DNA of 64,000 nucleotides from Symbiodinium kawagutii (Eukaryota > Sar > Dinophyceae > Suessiales > Symbiodiniaceae). Of this stretch, positions 33,443 to 44,122 are shown piece after piece. Position 1 is the stretch's first letter. Each line of letters opens with the position of its first letter. Both the position numbers and the translations under genes were made by a program. The notes under the pieces are model-generated. The model saw only the letters and a list, made by a program, of their open reading frames with translations. It had not been told where the DNA came from and searched no databases. The stretch covers positions 62,001 to 126,000 of the forward strand of contig VSDK01017506.1 in NCBI GenBank assembly GCA_009767595.1. Reading direction: 5' to 3'.

Positions 33443-33560
33443 TTACCCTTTGGTAAACTAACCTGGCAATGGATTTCCACCACAATTTATGGTTAAACCC
33501 TGGGAAACCATCAATAAGTGGTGGTTTTTCCATTGCCAGGTTAGTTCACCAAAGGGTATC
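33443..33560. mobile_element. MITE family D copy
   Basis: TACCCTTTGGTAAACTAACC pairs with GGTTAGTTCACCAAAGGGTA; inner arms GGCAATGGA and TCCATTGCC. Confidence 0.85.
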
Positions 33561-33789
33561 CAACATGTACCCCCCCCTGACTAGACCGCTGAAAGCGATA
33601 GCTCAAGGTACAATCCTCACTAAGCCTCGCATCAATCGCCACCATCACCACTGTGCTTGTGCTTACTATGTTGATTTCCAGCTGGTAGTAGGTTAACTAT
33701 AGAATATAACTACTACAATAATAATAACTCGTAGTTGGTTGCTATAACTTGATCCTGGTGATCCAATGTTTGGTTGCTGGTCGCCGTTA

Positions 33790-33900
33790 CGTTGCCGCTA
33801 CGAGGATCCGGGCAAATCGCCTGGGAAGAGTGGCTGCCTCAGCATTGGATCTGCATGGAACCACCTGTTTTGGTGCCTACTTGCCTACTTGGATGTGTAG
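33790..33900 (+). CDS. Probable exon, frame undetermined
   Basis: GC-rich island with all three + frames open: YEDPGKSPGKSGCLSIGSAW, SGQIAWEEWLPQHWICMEPP and IRANRLGRVAASALDLHGTT from acceptor CTACGAG|G. The first frame reaches TAG near 33,899. I cannot choose. Confidence 0.3.
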   Translation, partial: RCRYEDPGKSPGKSGCLSIGSAWNHLFWCLLAYLDV

Positions 33901-34846
33901 CCGGGGTTATAACGAGATACAAAATGATATAACTGCAGTTATACACCCTGTATGGTGAACCAACTCCTGTAACTATGGTTATTCAATTACGATCTTTGGC
34001 GATGTACATCCAAGCTCTGTTTTTAGTGGATTTTATCATCAAAATGAGTTCCACAACAAGGAATGTCCAGAGTCCAGGGGTGAACTCTGTATCTCTTACC
34101 TTGAATGACCAGTAGCTCAATGTACCTCCTGGATCATTGAGGGCGGCATGGTCAGATTGCATATATGTAGATTCCGTAATTGATACCAATCTTTTCAGGG
34201 ACATAGATCACCATAGAGAACACAATGAATATTGCTTGTTTATTATAAATAAATATATATATATATATTTTTGATATACCTACATCTTTTACACATATTC
34301 TATTTGCATGTGCTTGCGTGAAAAAACAAGATTTTACATACTGGTTGGTGGTTTAACCCCTTTTTTTCCAAATCTTTGGGATGGCTGGGTGATTCACTCG
34401 CATATTTTTGGTATGGCGCAACTGGCCACGAACCAGATTATGGTTTCTACTATTTTCTACGAGTTCATTATGGTTAGAAACTATTCAGTATGGCCAATGA
34501 CGAATGATTAGGCCTAATGATACTGACTAACTTTTGTAGTCACTAGCTACATCTACGTAACCAAACTGTGTTCTCCATGTTGCTAGCAACTCATTGTCAT
34601 ATTGCAATATCTATATGGATATCTTTATTCACAATATGTGAATAACAACACTATATCACTTGGGATAGTCTATACTGTGAACCATCGGAAGCCAATAAGG
34701 CAATAAGTCTAAATGTGACAATAGCAAGATGGAGAACATCTAATCCATATTGTATAGGCCTGCCACATGGCTCGAATGCTCAGCACACATGCTTTGCTGT
34801 TTTGCTTTCTGCGAGGTCCCTTTGCGCACTTGGATCACAGCACAGG

Positions 34847-34891
34847 GTCCTTCAATTTGATGCCTCTAGCGCCTTGGCAGGGCCAGCGGCG
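34847..34891 (+). CDS. Predicted mini-exon (45 nt)
   Basis: Acceptor GCACAG|G and donor GTGAAA; frame VLQFDASSALAGPA, phase 2 to 2. Short, but bounded by good sites and rich in GC against AT-rich flanks. Confidence 0.4.
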
Positions 34892-34894
34892 TGA

Positions 34895-35880
34895 AATAAA
34901 AATGGAGTAACCCATGGTGAATTGATCAATGGGTACCAAAATGATGCGAAATGGTAGCAACATGGTGCCAGGATTAGTGGGTATAGAATTAGTTGGTATC
35001 AATTCATGACTTTATGGTTTCAAGTGGTCATGTTCATATGTTCCACGAATTTGAGGTATTTTGCTGACATTGAGAGGCCCATAAGGGGCTTTATTTGCAC
35101 ATGAAAGGATTGATGTTGGAGCTGCATCATCACCATTAGGCATCATCAACCAGTATCAAGTATTGTTAACCCCTATCAATTATCAAGCATTTTCGAATAT
35201 TATTATTCAGGCATTGTCAGCCACTATTTAACATTATTGTAAACCATGACTACCCAATGCTGGATCAGTCATTGAGCATGATTAAGAACCAAAGTATCCA
35301 CCATGATCAACCAGCGCCATCTATTATCAAGTATGCTGAATAGTTCTGAATTGACAATTGGCCCTACTTGTGAAAACCATTGCCGACCATGTATTGTTTG
35401 TCGCCTATGATCCACTGTCATGAGCCATTTTCAGCCATCATTGTCATTTTTTATTGAGTATCTTTGTCCATCATTGACCATGATCAACAACTATCAACCC
35501 TCAAAACCATTATTATATGACCCCTTTTTTTGTTGTTCACCATGAGGATAATTGACCATCATTAAGGACTAGATTACTTTTTTGCTAGGCTGAGACTCAC
35601 CATTAATGACCATTCTTGTTGATAACCATGGTGAAATGGTCAATGCATTACCATATTCATATTGGCATTAATGACCATATTTTACCAAGAAGGAGATTAC
35701 TTATCCATAGAACATATATCTATTCACTTACTAATAACATTAAACAAACCATATACACATATATAACCACTTGGTATAATTTAGGAATTTTGGTATACAA
35801 CCATATTCACTAAGATAACATCAAATCACCATATATAACCACTTGTTATCCATTCTTGACCACCAATCTCGGGCGCTGGG
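34895..35880. other. AT-rich intron of ATCAACCAT-type degenerate repeats
   Basis: Many variants of TCATCAACCATTATCAA and CATTGACCATGATCAA, similar to 60,600-61,150. No coding island. Confidence 0.5.
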
Positions 35881-35883
35881 CAG

Positions 35884-36029
35884 ATGAGCGCCACACCGGT
35901 GAACCCATTGGTAGCTCCGAATTTTGAGGAGGACGGAAGCAGTTCCACGGGGGGCAAGGCCGGTAGATTGGTGCAGCTGCTTACCTTGCAGTGCTGGAAG
36001 ATCCTGGAAGCAAACAATCAAAGTTATAG
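35884..36029 (+). CDS. Predicted coding exon
   Basis: Acceptor CTGGGCAG directly before ATG; the frame SATPVNPLVAPNFEEDGSSS then TGGKAGRLVQLLTLQCWKIL EANNQSY ends at TATAG|GTAAAC in phase 2. The acidic/Ser-rich start followed by an amphipathic helix reads as real protein. The minus strand is also open, but lacks comparable splice sites. Whether the ATG is a start codon cannot be told. Confidence 0.5.
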
Positions 36030-36525
36030 GTAAACCAGCTGAAAATGGTGATTTTGTTTACTAGCAGGTTGGTTTTCCAGAGGGGAACAATGGGCTTGTG
36101 AACCAAAGCATCCAGTGAGCAAAGGACAAGATTACTATTATGATTCACTAGGATGGGCCACTCAATTAAGTAGTTCAATAATTGGCTCCTATTAGGTCAA
36201 TTGTGAATCTACCTATTGATTGGCCAGTCAATTAAGTAGTTCAATAGGTAGATAGAACTCTCGCTTGTTATTGCTGGAGAACACTCATTGCCAAGGATCT
36301 ACTTGGAGGAATCCACTCGCTAGAGCTGCGGGCTTGCCCTGTAAAAAAAGCTATGGCATGAGGGGCATTGCCATTGGAGAGAAGAGTCAAAAACAAGTCA
36401 GGGACCTGTCCCATGCAAGGACTGGTGCTAGTGGGAAGACAAAATTAGAAATTGCTGATTCTTTTCGCGCACTTTAAAGCTAAGAAACTAACCTCTCTTC
36501 ACTTTGTTTCTGTGGGTCCTGAACC

Positions 36526-36699
36526 ATGGCTTGGGTCCTAATCATACGACAGCAGTTGGAGGTCCAACTTGCCTGTTGTTGTGGACCCAAGCCTTCCAAC
36601 GGGTTGCCTGAAACCTTTGACCTCGCAGGGCCCTGGGAATTTTTGATTGATCCCAGCGGCGCCCCCAACAGCAATACCCAGCCACTGTGCACAAACTGA
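36526..36699 (+). CDS. Small open frame, 57 residues, possible gene start or exon
   Basis: ATG in good context (GAACCATGGCT) opens MAWVLIIRQQLEVQLACCCG then PKPSNGLPETFDLAGPWEFL and IDPSGAPNSNTQPLCTN, TGA. It could be spliced out through a GA donor at the TGAGTT junction. Opposite strand open for 125 codons. GC-rich third positions favour +. Confidence 0.4.
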   Translation: MAWVLIIRQQLEVQLACCCGPKPSNGLPETFDLAGPWEFLIDPSGAPNSNTQPLCTN

Positions 36700-36963
36700 G
36701 TTTGCAAAACCTCAAGGACTGAAGGAGGGCGCCTTGAATTATATGACCTTCTTGGTCTAGCCTTGTTGTTGCTTTGGAAATGTAAGTTGGGGTGGACCAT
36801 TCTGGTTATGAACCAAAACCTCTTGTGTTTCGAAGTGCCAACGAGTTCAAGTGTCAAAATGGCATTGTTTTCATCGTGTGACCGCTAACCAATACCGCTT
36901 TCGTTCAATGGGACGTCCCAACAGACACCACCAATCATAATTTTCCATGCACAGCAAACAAAA

Positions 36964-37130
36964 ATAGGAGTTTCTCAAAACGGGGGTAGGGCAAAATCAT
37001 CCTGTACAGCAATCTATAGTAATAAACAAACCCGAGCCAATCATCCAATCATCCAATAGTAATCATTTATAATCATTTATAGTAACAAATCAACCCCAAC
37101 TTTGGGGTTCCCAATCGCTTCAGAACTCCC
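36964..37130. mobile_element. Diverged MITE family B copy
   Basis: Left end AGGAGTTTCTCAAAACGGGG, centre with CAATCATCCAATCATCCAAT, decayed right end. Confidence 0.45.
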
Positions 37131-37168
37131 CAAGTAAACTTCCAAAATCTCTCACGGTGGACCGTCAG

Positions 37169-37216
37169 GAGAGTCAAAACGACACGCAGGAGCCCCGAAC
37201 GCTGCACGGTCTCCCT
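37169..37216 (+). CDS. Predicted mini-exon (48 nt)
   Basis: Acceptor CCGTCAG|G, frame ESQNDTQEPRTLHGLP, donor GTGGAT, phase 0 to 0. The other frames are open too. Confidence 0.35.
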
Positions 37217-37260
37217 GTGGATGGGTTATGACCATCGTTGGTGTTGAAGATGTCCAATCT

Positions 37261-37383
37261 ATTTGGTTGTGGGTCAAGCCATTAACCAACGAGTAATGGT
37301 GGTTATTACCCAGCCAACTATAGGGAAAACAATGGTTAATAGAAGGGGAACCAGGGGTACAGGGTTTTGACCCACAGCCATTT
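37261..37383. mobile_element. MITE family A copy
   Basis: Ends ATTTGGTTGTGGGTCAAGCC and TTTTGACCCACAGCCATTTG; the GGGGAACCAGGGGTACAGGG arm is on the right, so it is in the opposite orientation to the copy at 20,862. Confidence 0.8.
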
Positions 37384-37395
37384 GGGAATGGGAAG

Positions 37396-37510
37396 CACTG
37401 TAGCTGTGAAGGCTTCGTCCAAGTTTGGTCCAGTAGTCAACTTGGCTTATTCAGCACTGGTTTCAAACTGGATCCAACCGGCACCGCCTACACGAAATGA
37501 GTTTTTGTGT
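37396..37510 (+). CDS. Predicted coding exon with WIQP motif
   Basis: Acceptor GGGAAG; the frame TVAVKASSKFGPVVNLAYSA then LVSNWIQPAPPTRNEFLC ends at GTAGAA, phase 2 to 0. A similar SDWIQPPAPRSIG occurs in frame near 42,448. Borders a family A element by only 12 bp. Confidence 0.35.
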
Positions 37511-38162
37511 GTAGAATCAGCAACCTTGGTTGGCATGTATAGATTTTTTGCGGCTTTGAGATCGAGAATTTGCAATATTGAATAGGACCTGTTTATTCAA
37601 TTTTTGGAGGGCTAGTGGTTTGCTTGAATCACCAGTACTGAGGGCCTGTCCTCCCCTGAGTGAACAACAGCTTGGAATTGGAAGTCTCGATATTTGGACT
37701 CTCAATGAAACAATTAAGTAAGACATTTCAACAAGGCTGGCAGATTTAGAAGGAATTTTGAACCTGCATGTGGATTAATCATACATGTTTGCACCATATG
37801 CCTCAAAGCATCTGGGTACAAGATCGGTTTTGGAGACAGTTTTGATATATATTTTTGTTTCTTCGAGTTCTAGAATTTGCTTCCTATGCTCCAGAGGTTA
37901 TACAATCTCAGCCCACGGCCGCAATCCGGGGCAAAAATCACCAAGAGAGGCTACAGACCAGTGGCTGACCCAATGAACGGGTTCTGCTTCTCTTGTCCCG
38001 CTGTGACAATCTCCCAACGCAGGTGGTTTCAAATGATCCAGGATTAACAAGCTTGATTCATTTGGATGAGTTCCCCGGTAACCCAGTTACCAGATACCTG
38101 TCCGTAGTGCCGGTTGGAGGAGTCCACTTAGCAGTGACTCCCGCTGTCCATTTCCTTCCCAG

Positions 38163-38274
38163 GAGCTGTCCATAGTGCCTGCAGTCAAACCCCGGGTCTC
38201 TTTGAAGGCCGCAGCTGGGCTGGCGAGGGTGGATCTGGCGTGCAACGCCATGCGACCATCACTTGAACAGAGCG
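38163..38274 (+). CDS. Predicted coding exon
   Basis: Acceptor TTCCCAG|G and a strong GTGAGT donor; 37 codons, phase 0 to 1. Frame ELSIVPAVKPRVSLKAAAGL then ARVDLACNAMRPSLEQS. Clear periodicity and GC contrast. Family unknown. A possible small exon upstream (38,042-38,075, LTSLIHLDEFP) has weaker support. Confidence 0.6.
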
Positions 38275-38398
38275 GTGAGTTCGTGAGTGCAACCAGCCTC
38301 AAGCGGTGTGAGCCCATCATGGAGCAGCAGGATTTCACAATCATGAATGGGTTGGTTGCATTTGAAACATGTTTGATTTTCTCATTATTATTAACCAA

Positions 38399-38506
38399 GG
38401 AATTGGTTGGCGGTTTTTACCATGTTTGATTTTCCCCATTAGTAACCAAGGGTTGGTCGGTTGACAAGCATACTTTTTCCTAGGGCTGTTCAATCACCCA
38501 CCAGAG
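38399..38506. mobile_element. MITE family C copy
   Basis: Ends GGAATTGGTTGGCGGTTTTT and GTTCAATCACCCACCAGAGA; interior GGGTTGGTCGGTTGACAAGC. Confidence 0.6.
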
Positions 38507-38566
38507 AAGCATGAGCCGCTGTCCTTTGGCTTGGCTCCCAAGTTGTGGTTGCGCTGTTTGCTTGGG

Positions 38567-38735
38567 ATGGCCATGGGTCAACCAGTTAACCAACCAATTT
38601 CATGGGGGATCATAAGCAACAAATTCCTAGGGAAAACAATGACAGGGGAAAATGATTAACAAATTCCTAGGGAAAAGAATGGTAAATGATAGGGGAAGCA
38701 GGGGGACTAAGGGTGAACTGACCCACTGCCGTATC
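38567..38735. mobile_element. Enlarged MITE family A copy
   Basis: Ends GGCCATGGGTCAACCAGTTA and GAACTGACCCACTGCCGTAT. An internal duplication of AACAAATTCCTAGGGAAAA makes this copy longer than the others. Confidence 0.65.
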
Positions 38736-39121
38736 ACATGGAATGAACCATCATTCATTAGCCTCAACACCAGTCTTCATCATTGCTAGCATCCTTGAAC
38801 ATGATCGACCATTAATGAGCAGTAAGCATAGACATTCATCAACCATTCAGAACCATTAGCCATTAGAAAGCATAAGCTCATATTTATCAACCATCATGTT
38901 TATCAGCGTTGACGCTATGAACCATAATCACCAGTTATTGACCCTTAGCTACGACCATTAGTTATGGCTACGATCAAGCAATGATTAGTCATTTACATTC
39001 TTAATCACTAGCCATCATAGCTGTTGAGAACTCATGGGATGATAGCCATATCATAGCTTTAGCCATGGGGATCTACATCAGTAGCTATAGGATGCTATAA
39101 GCATACATTCGTCGACATCAG

Positions 39122-39279
39122 TTCTTACTCATTGAAGCTATGGGGGTCCCTTCACCTGCCATCGGCTTGCGGGCGTTTCGAACCGGCGACCAGGTGAAGC
39201 CGTTTCTGGACGACGAGGCAGAAGAGGTGGCGGGCGGAGATGGTGGAGACGGTGGCGGGGGCGGCTGGAAGTCCGGCTC
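39122..39279 (+). CDS. Predicted coding exon, acidic and glycine-rich
   Basis: Acceptor CATCAG; the frame FLLIEAMGVPSPAIGLRAFR then TGDQVKPFLDDEAEEVAGGD GGDGGGGGWKSG ends at GTGGCT, phase 0 to 2. The DDEAEE block and glycine run indicate a disordered cytosolic linker. The minus strand would read a Pro/Ser-rich shadow. Phase 2 continues into 40,234. Confidence 0.6.
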
Positions 39280-39310
39280 GTGGCTTTCATGATGGTCAAT
39301 GGTGATTAAG

Positions 39311-39434
39311 ACATGGCTATGGGTCAAGCAGTTAACCAACCAATAATGGTGGATGACAACCAACCAGTAATAAAGGAAAACAATGGTTAATGATGGGGGA
39401 ACCAGGGGTACAGGGTTTTGACCGACAGCCATTT
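39311..39434. mobile_element. MITE family A copy
   Basis: Ends ATGGCTATGGGTCAAGCAGT and GTTTTGACCGACAGCCATTT. It begins only about 30 bp after the exon ending at 39,279. Confidence 0.8.
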
Positions 39435-40233
39435 GGGAATGTTGGCTGATTTATGTCGAAAAAAATGTGACTGGTGCCTTAATTACTACCTATGGAATTG
39501 GTTTCATTCTGTATGCATTTGGTTGGGATCTATGGTGCGCGGGTGCGCTATTATGCCTATTATATTTTATATATATATATATATATATTAAAGTCTATGA
39601 CTTTGAATGACTGTTCCGGAGACCGCACTACCCGTGATTACTGATGGTTAACAATAGGGAACGCAGTAGTTGATCATGATTGGAACCAAGTGGCTAATGC
39701 AGTGGCTAATGACGGTTGATTCAACAGCCGTTCAGCACACCATGTTGATACTGTACCCATGTTACCGGATTCGCTGGATAATCATTGCATATCCATAGCA
39801 CTTTGCGCGTGGACACGTAATGATAGTCCTGACATGTCGTGACTTCTCAGTCTGCGGGAGATGGCTAGCTCAGAGCACCTCAAGTCCTGTCATGGATTGT
39901 TCCTTTTCCCTAACAATGACACCGCTCATAGAGAACTTGGTCTACTCGGGCATCAATGCATTTGAGGGCATGGGAACGGATTCAGTAGCAAGGGGTTGAC
40001 CAATTACTGGCTGCGCAGTTGGTCCCAAGCATTGGAGGCCTCAAGATTCTCAAGTTCTGCGGGACCATTTACGTGTAGATTCAGCTGCCACGGGCGTTTA
40101 TCTTTAGAAAGCTGACCATGTCTTGTGCACCTCAAAGGTTTCGTTGATTTGTTTGGCTTTTTCAAACCTTTTGGAGATGGCTGGGGGTTTTGCCATGCAT
40201 GGGATAGCTCCGTTTCACATTGGCGCTGCACAG

Positions 40234-40284
40234 GTTCAAGTTCCAGGACGGGTCATCACCAACAGGCGGGCGAAGCAGTTGCTC
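40234..40284 (+). CDS. Predicted mini-exon, FQDG motif
   Basis: Acceptor TGCACAG|G, frame FKFQDGSSPTGGRSSC, donor GTGATT, phase 2 to 2, continuing the exon at 39,122. Other frames (VQVPGRVITNRRAKQLLVIP) are open, so this rests on phase agreement. Confidence 0.35.
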
Positions 40285-40484
40285 GTGATTCCACGGGTTC
40301 GATGCTATGACCACGTCTTAGCTGTGCAGCCAATCTGCGAATGATAAACCAAAGCACCAAGAGGACCAAGGGAGGTTGGAGGTTTGAGTGTTGATCGTAG
40401 TTTACCACCATTGATCACTTGACGAACTCGACTCAACTCCATGAAGTATGCGCAGCCGCGTAGGAGTTGTATGTCATTTCGTAG

Positions 40485-40531
40485 GCGTGGGTTTCAAGAC
40501 GGTCGCGGGGGACTGGTACTCTGGGGCGCCA
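40485..40531 (+). CDS. Predicted mini-exon, second FQDG motif
   Basis: Acceptor TCGTAG|G, frame RGFQDGRGGLVLWGA, donor GTGCTT, phase 2 to 1. The FQDG core repeats that of the preceding mini-exon, which suggests exon duplication or a repeated linker. Confidence 0.35.
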
Positions 40532-40593
40532 GTGCTTTGACCACACCCATGAACAACTTTGTCCTGAAAATACCTCATGTTCATGACATAACT

Positions 40594-40696
40594 TTTTGGT
40601 GGTCTTAGACATGTTTTATTTTCCTTGGTAATTGTTAACTAATTGTTAGTTGACTAATATTTTGCTCAGAAAGGTTCAACACACCAACCAGTTGTT
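40594..40696. mobile_element. MITE family C copy
   Basis: Ends TTGGTGGTCTTAGACATGTT and GTTCAACACACCAACCAGTT. Confidence 0.65.
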
Positions 40697-41025
40697 ACAA
40701 CATACGTGGTCATTAAGGATGTGGCATGATATAACAACACTTGCTTGTGCATGTATATAATGTTGCAATGCAACCGTTGACAAGTCATGTTTGGTGACAA
40801 GTTCTGGATTGTGTAGGTGACATGTATGATGGTTATATGGTTGATTATCATTGACATTGGTGACACTGATTTCAAAGATGTTGATGTCATTCATTTATGT
40901 TGTTTGACGCATGATAGTTTCTTGACAATTGATGGTACTCGATTGCGAACGGAATCCCCATCACTGAAGCACCCCCGCATCTGCGCCTCATACCCCAGCT
41001 CTTCTGGGAATTCATGACATCAAAG

Positions 41026-41125
41026 GTGGCCTTTTTGGTTGAAGATGTTAAATGCTCCAAGAAACTGGTCATGTTGGCAGCCTTGGCACGGTGGTATCTC
41101 TTCGACGAAGTCCACTGGAAACGAG
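41026..41125 (+). CDS. Predicted coding exon
   Basis: Acceptor TCAAAG|G, 33 codons, donor GTCTCG, phase 0 to 1. Frame VAFLVEDVKCSKKLVMLAAL ARWYLFDEVHWKR: a plausible amphipathic helix pair. A second exon starting at GTCTCG (VSITQRRWLEAPLMG) is an alternative continuation. Confidence 0.45.
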
Positions 41126-41179
41126 GTCTCGATCACCCAACGGCGATGGTTGGAGGCGCCACTGATGGGAGTGGATGGT

Positions 41180-41306
41180 TGGTTGGTCAAACAGTCAGTC
41201 AGTCAGTCAGTCAGTCAGTCAGTCACTCATGGTTGGTTGGTTGGTTGGTTGGATGGTTGGTTCGTTGGTTGGTCGGTCGGTCGGTTGGTTGGTTGGTTGG
41301 TTAGTG
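41180..41306. repeat. (CAGT)n and (TTGG)n microsatellites
   Basis: Ten CAGT units followed by TTGG/TCGG units. In frame they would read QSVSQSVS and WLVGWLVG, but they lie outside any spliced exon. Confidence 0.9.
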
Positions 41307-41440
41307 GGTTTGGTAGGGCTTTGAAGTTACTGAACCGGTCAGCAAAAGGTGGGTATGGCCGCGTTTGCTGGGTCAGTTGCGTTTCACCCATCAAAGCATC
41401 AGAGCAATGGGTCGAACCAATCTCCAAAACTGTTGTAATC

Positions 41441-41553
41441 ATATGGTGGTTTCTCAAAATAGGAGACCCCCCATATCATCCACTACTAAGTGTTTATAGT
41501 CTACAGTAATAAACCAATCATTTTTGGTGTTCCCTGTTTTGAGACACCATTAT
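41441..41553. mobile_element. MITE family B copy
   Basis: Ends ATGGTGGTTTCTCAAAATAG and TTCCCTGTTTTGAGACACCA. Confidence 0.75.
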
Positions 41554-41566
41554 ATTTTGGATTGAG

Positions 41567-41671
41567 ACTCCCACTGGCCTCGACAAAATAAGGTGGCCGT
41601 GGCAACCCGCAGAGTGGAAAGAAATTCTCAACAGCGGGATGATCCCATCAGGAAATGATACGCCGAGAAGG
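41567..41671 (+). CDS. Predicted coding exon, Trp/Pro-rich
   Basis: Acceptor GATTGAG, 35 codons, excellent GTAAGT donor, phase 0 to 0. Frame TPTGLDKIRWPWQPAEWKEI then LNSGMIPSGNDTPRR. It begins 14 bp after a family B element. It joins the next exon in frame. Confidence 0.6.
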
Positions 41672-41804
41672 GTAAGTTTCAAGCATTCGAAGTGTGGATG
41701 AACAAATTGAACTTATCCAATCATTCCAAGTATGGATGAACATCTGAAGAGAAAAGGGTTTCCTTCATGCTTCGGATGTTCAAACTCGCGAGCAATTTGC
41801 TCAG

Positions 41805-41890
41805 AAAAGAGGCTTCTACTTCAAACCTGAGCCACAGACTGAAAGCTGGCTTTGGGCAGTTGTTTTCCCACATCCTTTCTACTTGGAATG
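41805..41890 (+). CDS. Predicted coding exon
   Basis: Acceptor TGCTCAG, frame KRGFYFKPEPQTESWLWAVV FPHPFYLE, donor TG|GTAATG, phase 0 to 2. It follows the exon at 41,567 with matching phase. Aromatic-rich, possibly peripheral to a membrane. Confidence 0.55.
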
Positions 41891-42376
41891 GTAATGGTAA
41901 CCACGACCACCACCTTTGCATTGGAATGACTCGGCATCTAGGTGATCGTTCTATTTGGTGGCCGTTGAAACCAGCCGCGCAAAGCGTGAGTACGAGTCCA
42001 GAAATCCTTGAGGGGCAAACTGCACAGAATGGGCGATTTTTGGTACGGACGGATGTCCAGTGTTGTCGTGTACTTACATGTTGCTCTCTCTACGGCAGAG
42101 TGTGAACCAAGTGGTCAGAATCTACCTACAAAACCAGTGGTGGAAACTGGTAACATACCTTTAGTTTAAGATGGTCTGTGAATGCTGGCATTTCCTGCAG
42201 GGACATCCTCACATATGCGTTTTTCTGTTAAACCTTTTCAGAATCACGTCAGCCCACCTGACCAGAAGTTTCTTATCATTGTTTACTGTTTTATTATTGC
42301 GGGTTCAAATTCTGCGTTGTTCAGTTTAAAAGTAGGGTGCATGAGTTCACAGTGCCACAATTTGTTTGCACAGCAG

Positions 42377-42409
42377 GTTCCAAGTCTCCATCCAACCAAA
42401 ACGTCATAC
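42377..42409 (+). CDS. Predicted micro-exon (33 nt)
   Basis: Acceptor AGCAG|G, frame FQVSIQPKRH, donor GTAGTA, phase 2 to 2; bridges the exons at 41,805 and 42,761 in frame. Too short to stand alone. Confidence 0.3.
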
Positions 42410-42760
42410 GTAGTAAGTCACCGTCCCAACAACGGTTGTAGCCACCAGCCTACAAGTCTTCGGATTGGATCCAGCCTCCTGCTCCTCGATCCATTGGAGC
42501 AACGTTAGGCAATCGTCATTCATCTTGAACCCTGAATAATAATGCTATTGTCTTCACAAAGTCATTCATACTGCTTGAAAATGATTGAAACACATTGAAG
42601 ATCGTTAGGAATTTTGCGTATGACCAGTTGTACTCAGGAAACCAAACATGATTCACTATTGGAACTGGCTATAGTTAACACTACAATCATGATTGATTAA
42701 GCGTTAGAACTGACCAGGACTACCCACAGTCAACACTACAATACTTGACCATGACCACAG

Positions 42761-42853
42761 GTCAACCGCGCGTCGCCTTCGCATCTTGGAAGGTCGTTTT
42801 CCAATGATACTTTCCATGTTCGTGGTAGGCCTGGTGATGGGAATCATCTCTGG
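42761..42853 (+). CDS. Predicted exon with a transmembrane helix
   Basis: Acceptor CCACAG|G; frame STARRLRILEGRFPMILSM then FVVGLVMGIIS, donor GTGAAT, phase 2 to 2. A basic stretch (ARRLR) precedes a hydrophobic helix of about 15 residues, in the positive-inside pattern. Confidence 0.5.
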
Positions 42854-43379
42854 GTGAATGCGTTGATGGTGGCGGTCATTTCTCAATGCTTAGTGCGTAG
42901 GGGTGAGTTGTTATTGCTTCAATGCTTGTTATCTAGTGGTTGGTTCAGTGGTTTATTAGTGGATGTTGATGGTTCATTAGTGATTAGTGCTTGAAAATGA
43001 TTGTTATGGGCTCATCAGTGATGTTGATCAGTGGTTCACTAGTGATGTTCACCACAAACCAAGGGTTCATTCGTGATGCAAATGCTTCATGCTTCTTAAG
43101 ACCTGGTGGCTGAGTCTTGGATTCGCATACCTGGTAATGGGATATCCAGCAATGAACATCCCATCTTTGATGGTAAATTGATGTAAATTGCCAGCGTTCA
43201 CTGTAGAAGGTCACATGTGGGGATGACATGCCAAAAATGATTGGCAGTCGTCAAAGTCGTTTCAGACAGGCACTGTACGAGCCGTCAATATTCTCCGAGT
43301 ATGTTATTGTATTTTGTTCATTTGCAACTGGAGAACTAGCTTCATGGCAACAGGTTGGCGGTTGGCATAGTTTTTCCAG

Positions 43380-43499
43380 GACATGACTCTAGGCCACGAA
43401 GGTAGTCCGGTCCTGACCAGTTGTAAGCAGCACATGGTGACCTCTCTTGACTCTGCGAACAGCTCACTGATCAGTGGGGTCGTCTTGCTGCAGGACCTC
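43380..43499 (+). CDS. Predicted coding exon with GC-type donor
   Basis: Acceptor TTCCAG|G, 40 codons in phase 0. Frame DMTLGHEGSPVLTSCKQHMV then TSLDSANSSLISGVVLLQDL. The donor is GCAAGT. If the GC donor is not used, the frame ends ASGT then TAA at 43,512-43,514, making this a terminal exon. Confidence 0.55.
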
Positions 43500-43560
43500 G
43501 CAAGTGGCACCTAAGGGGAGGCCGACGTCGCTTGGGGTTGCGCCGTTGAGTGGCTGACAG

Positions 43561-43585
43561 ATATGTGGAGATGTTCGCCAGAGGG
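43561..43585 (+). CDS. Candidate micro-exon (25 nt)
   Basis: Acceptor CTGACAG, frame ICGDVRQR, donor GTAGAT, phase 0 to 1; it is the only bridge I see between the exons at 43,380 and 43,706. Confidence 0.25.
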
Positions 43586-43705
43586 GTAGATCCAAGCACT
43601 TAGAAACTGAACACCAACCACTGGTTAGCTATTACCTACGACTATTATGAACCATATAGTTACAAGTTTTTTTTGGGTAGCTGAAACAAGCCTCTACCAC
43701 CCGAG

Positions 43706-43824
43706 CAAGTGGATTTTTCCTGTTTGCCCTTGACCATGTGGGCATGATCTCATGGCAGTTGCCTGGTAGCTCAGGACCGCCTTGGCCACAGTGCCCGAAG
43801 CCAGCAGAACAGCTGAACACGTTC
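43706..43824 (+). CDS. Predicted coding exon, hydrophobic then Pro-rich
   Basis: Acceptor ACCCGAG; frame SGFFLFALDHVGMISWQLPG then SSGPPWPQCPKPAEQLNTF; donor GTATAC, phase 1 to 0. FFLFALDHVGMISW could be a short membrane or buried helix. Confidence 0.5.
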
Positions 43825-44069
43825 GTATACTGACTTGTGTTTGATTGATTTTCTACATCTCTGGACACTTATTTGCTGATGTTGTTTTTTTGCACATGAT
43901 GTATAAATGTTTTGCAAGAAATGATTTAGACATGACGCTAGTGACAGGGTCTATTTTGCTTCTGTTGCTGAGGTACTTGCCAGATGGCTTGCTGGATGGT
44001 TGCTGGTTATGATGATAATAATGTGTGACTCATGAATGGCAGCGAGGATGTTTTACAGGGTTGATCGGT

Positions 44070-44077
44070 TTGCTGCT

Positions 44078-44122
<45 letters not shown>

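Noticed and set aside
41180-41306. CAGT/TTGG arrays as CRISPR-like repeats
   Set aside because: The units are 4 bp without spacers; simple microsatellites in a eukaryotic genome.
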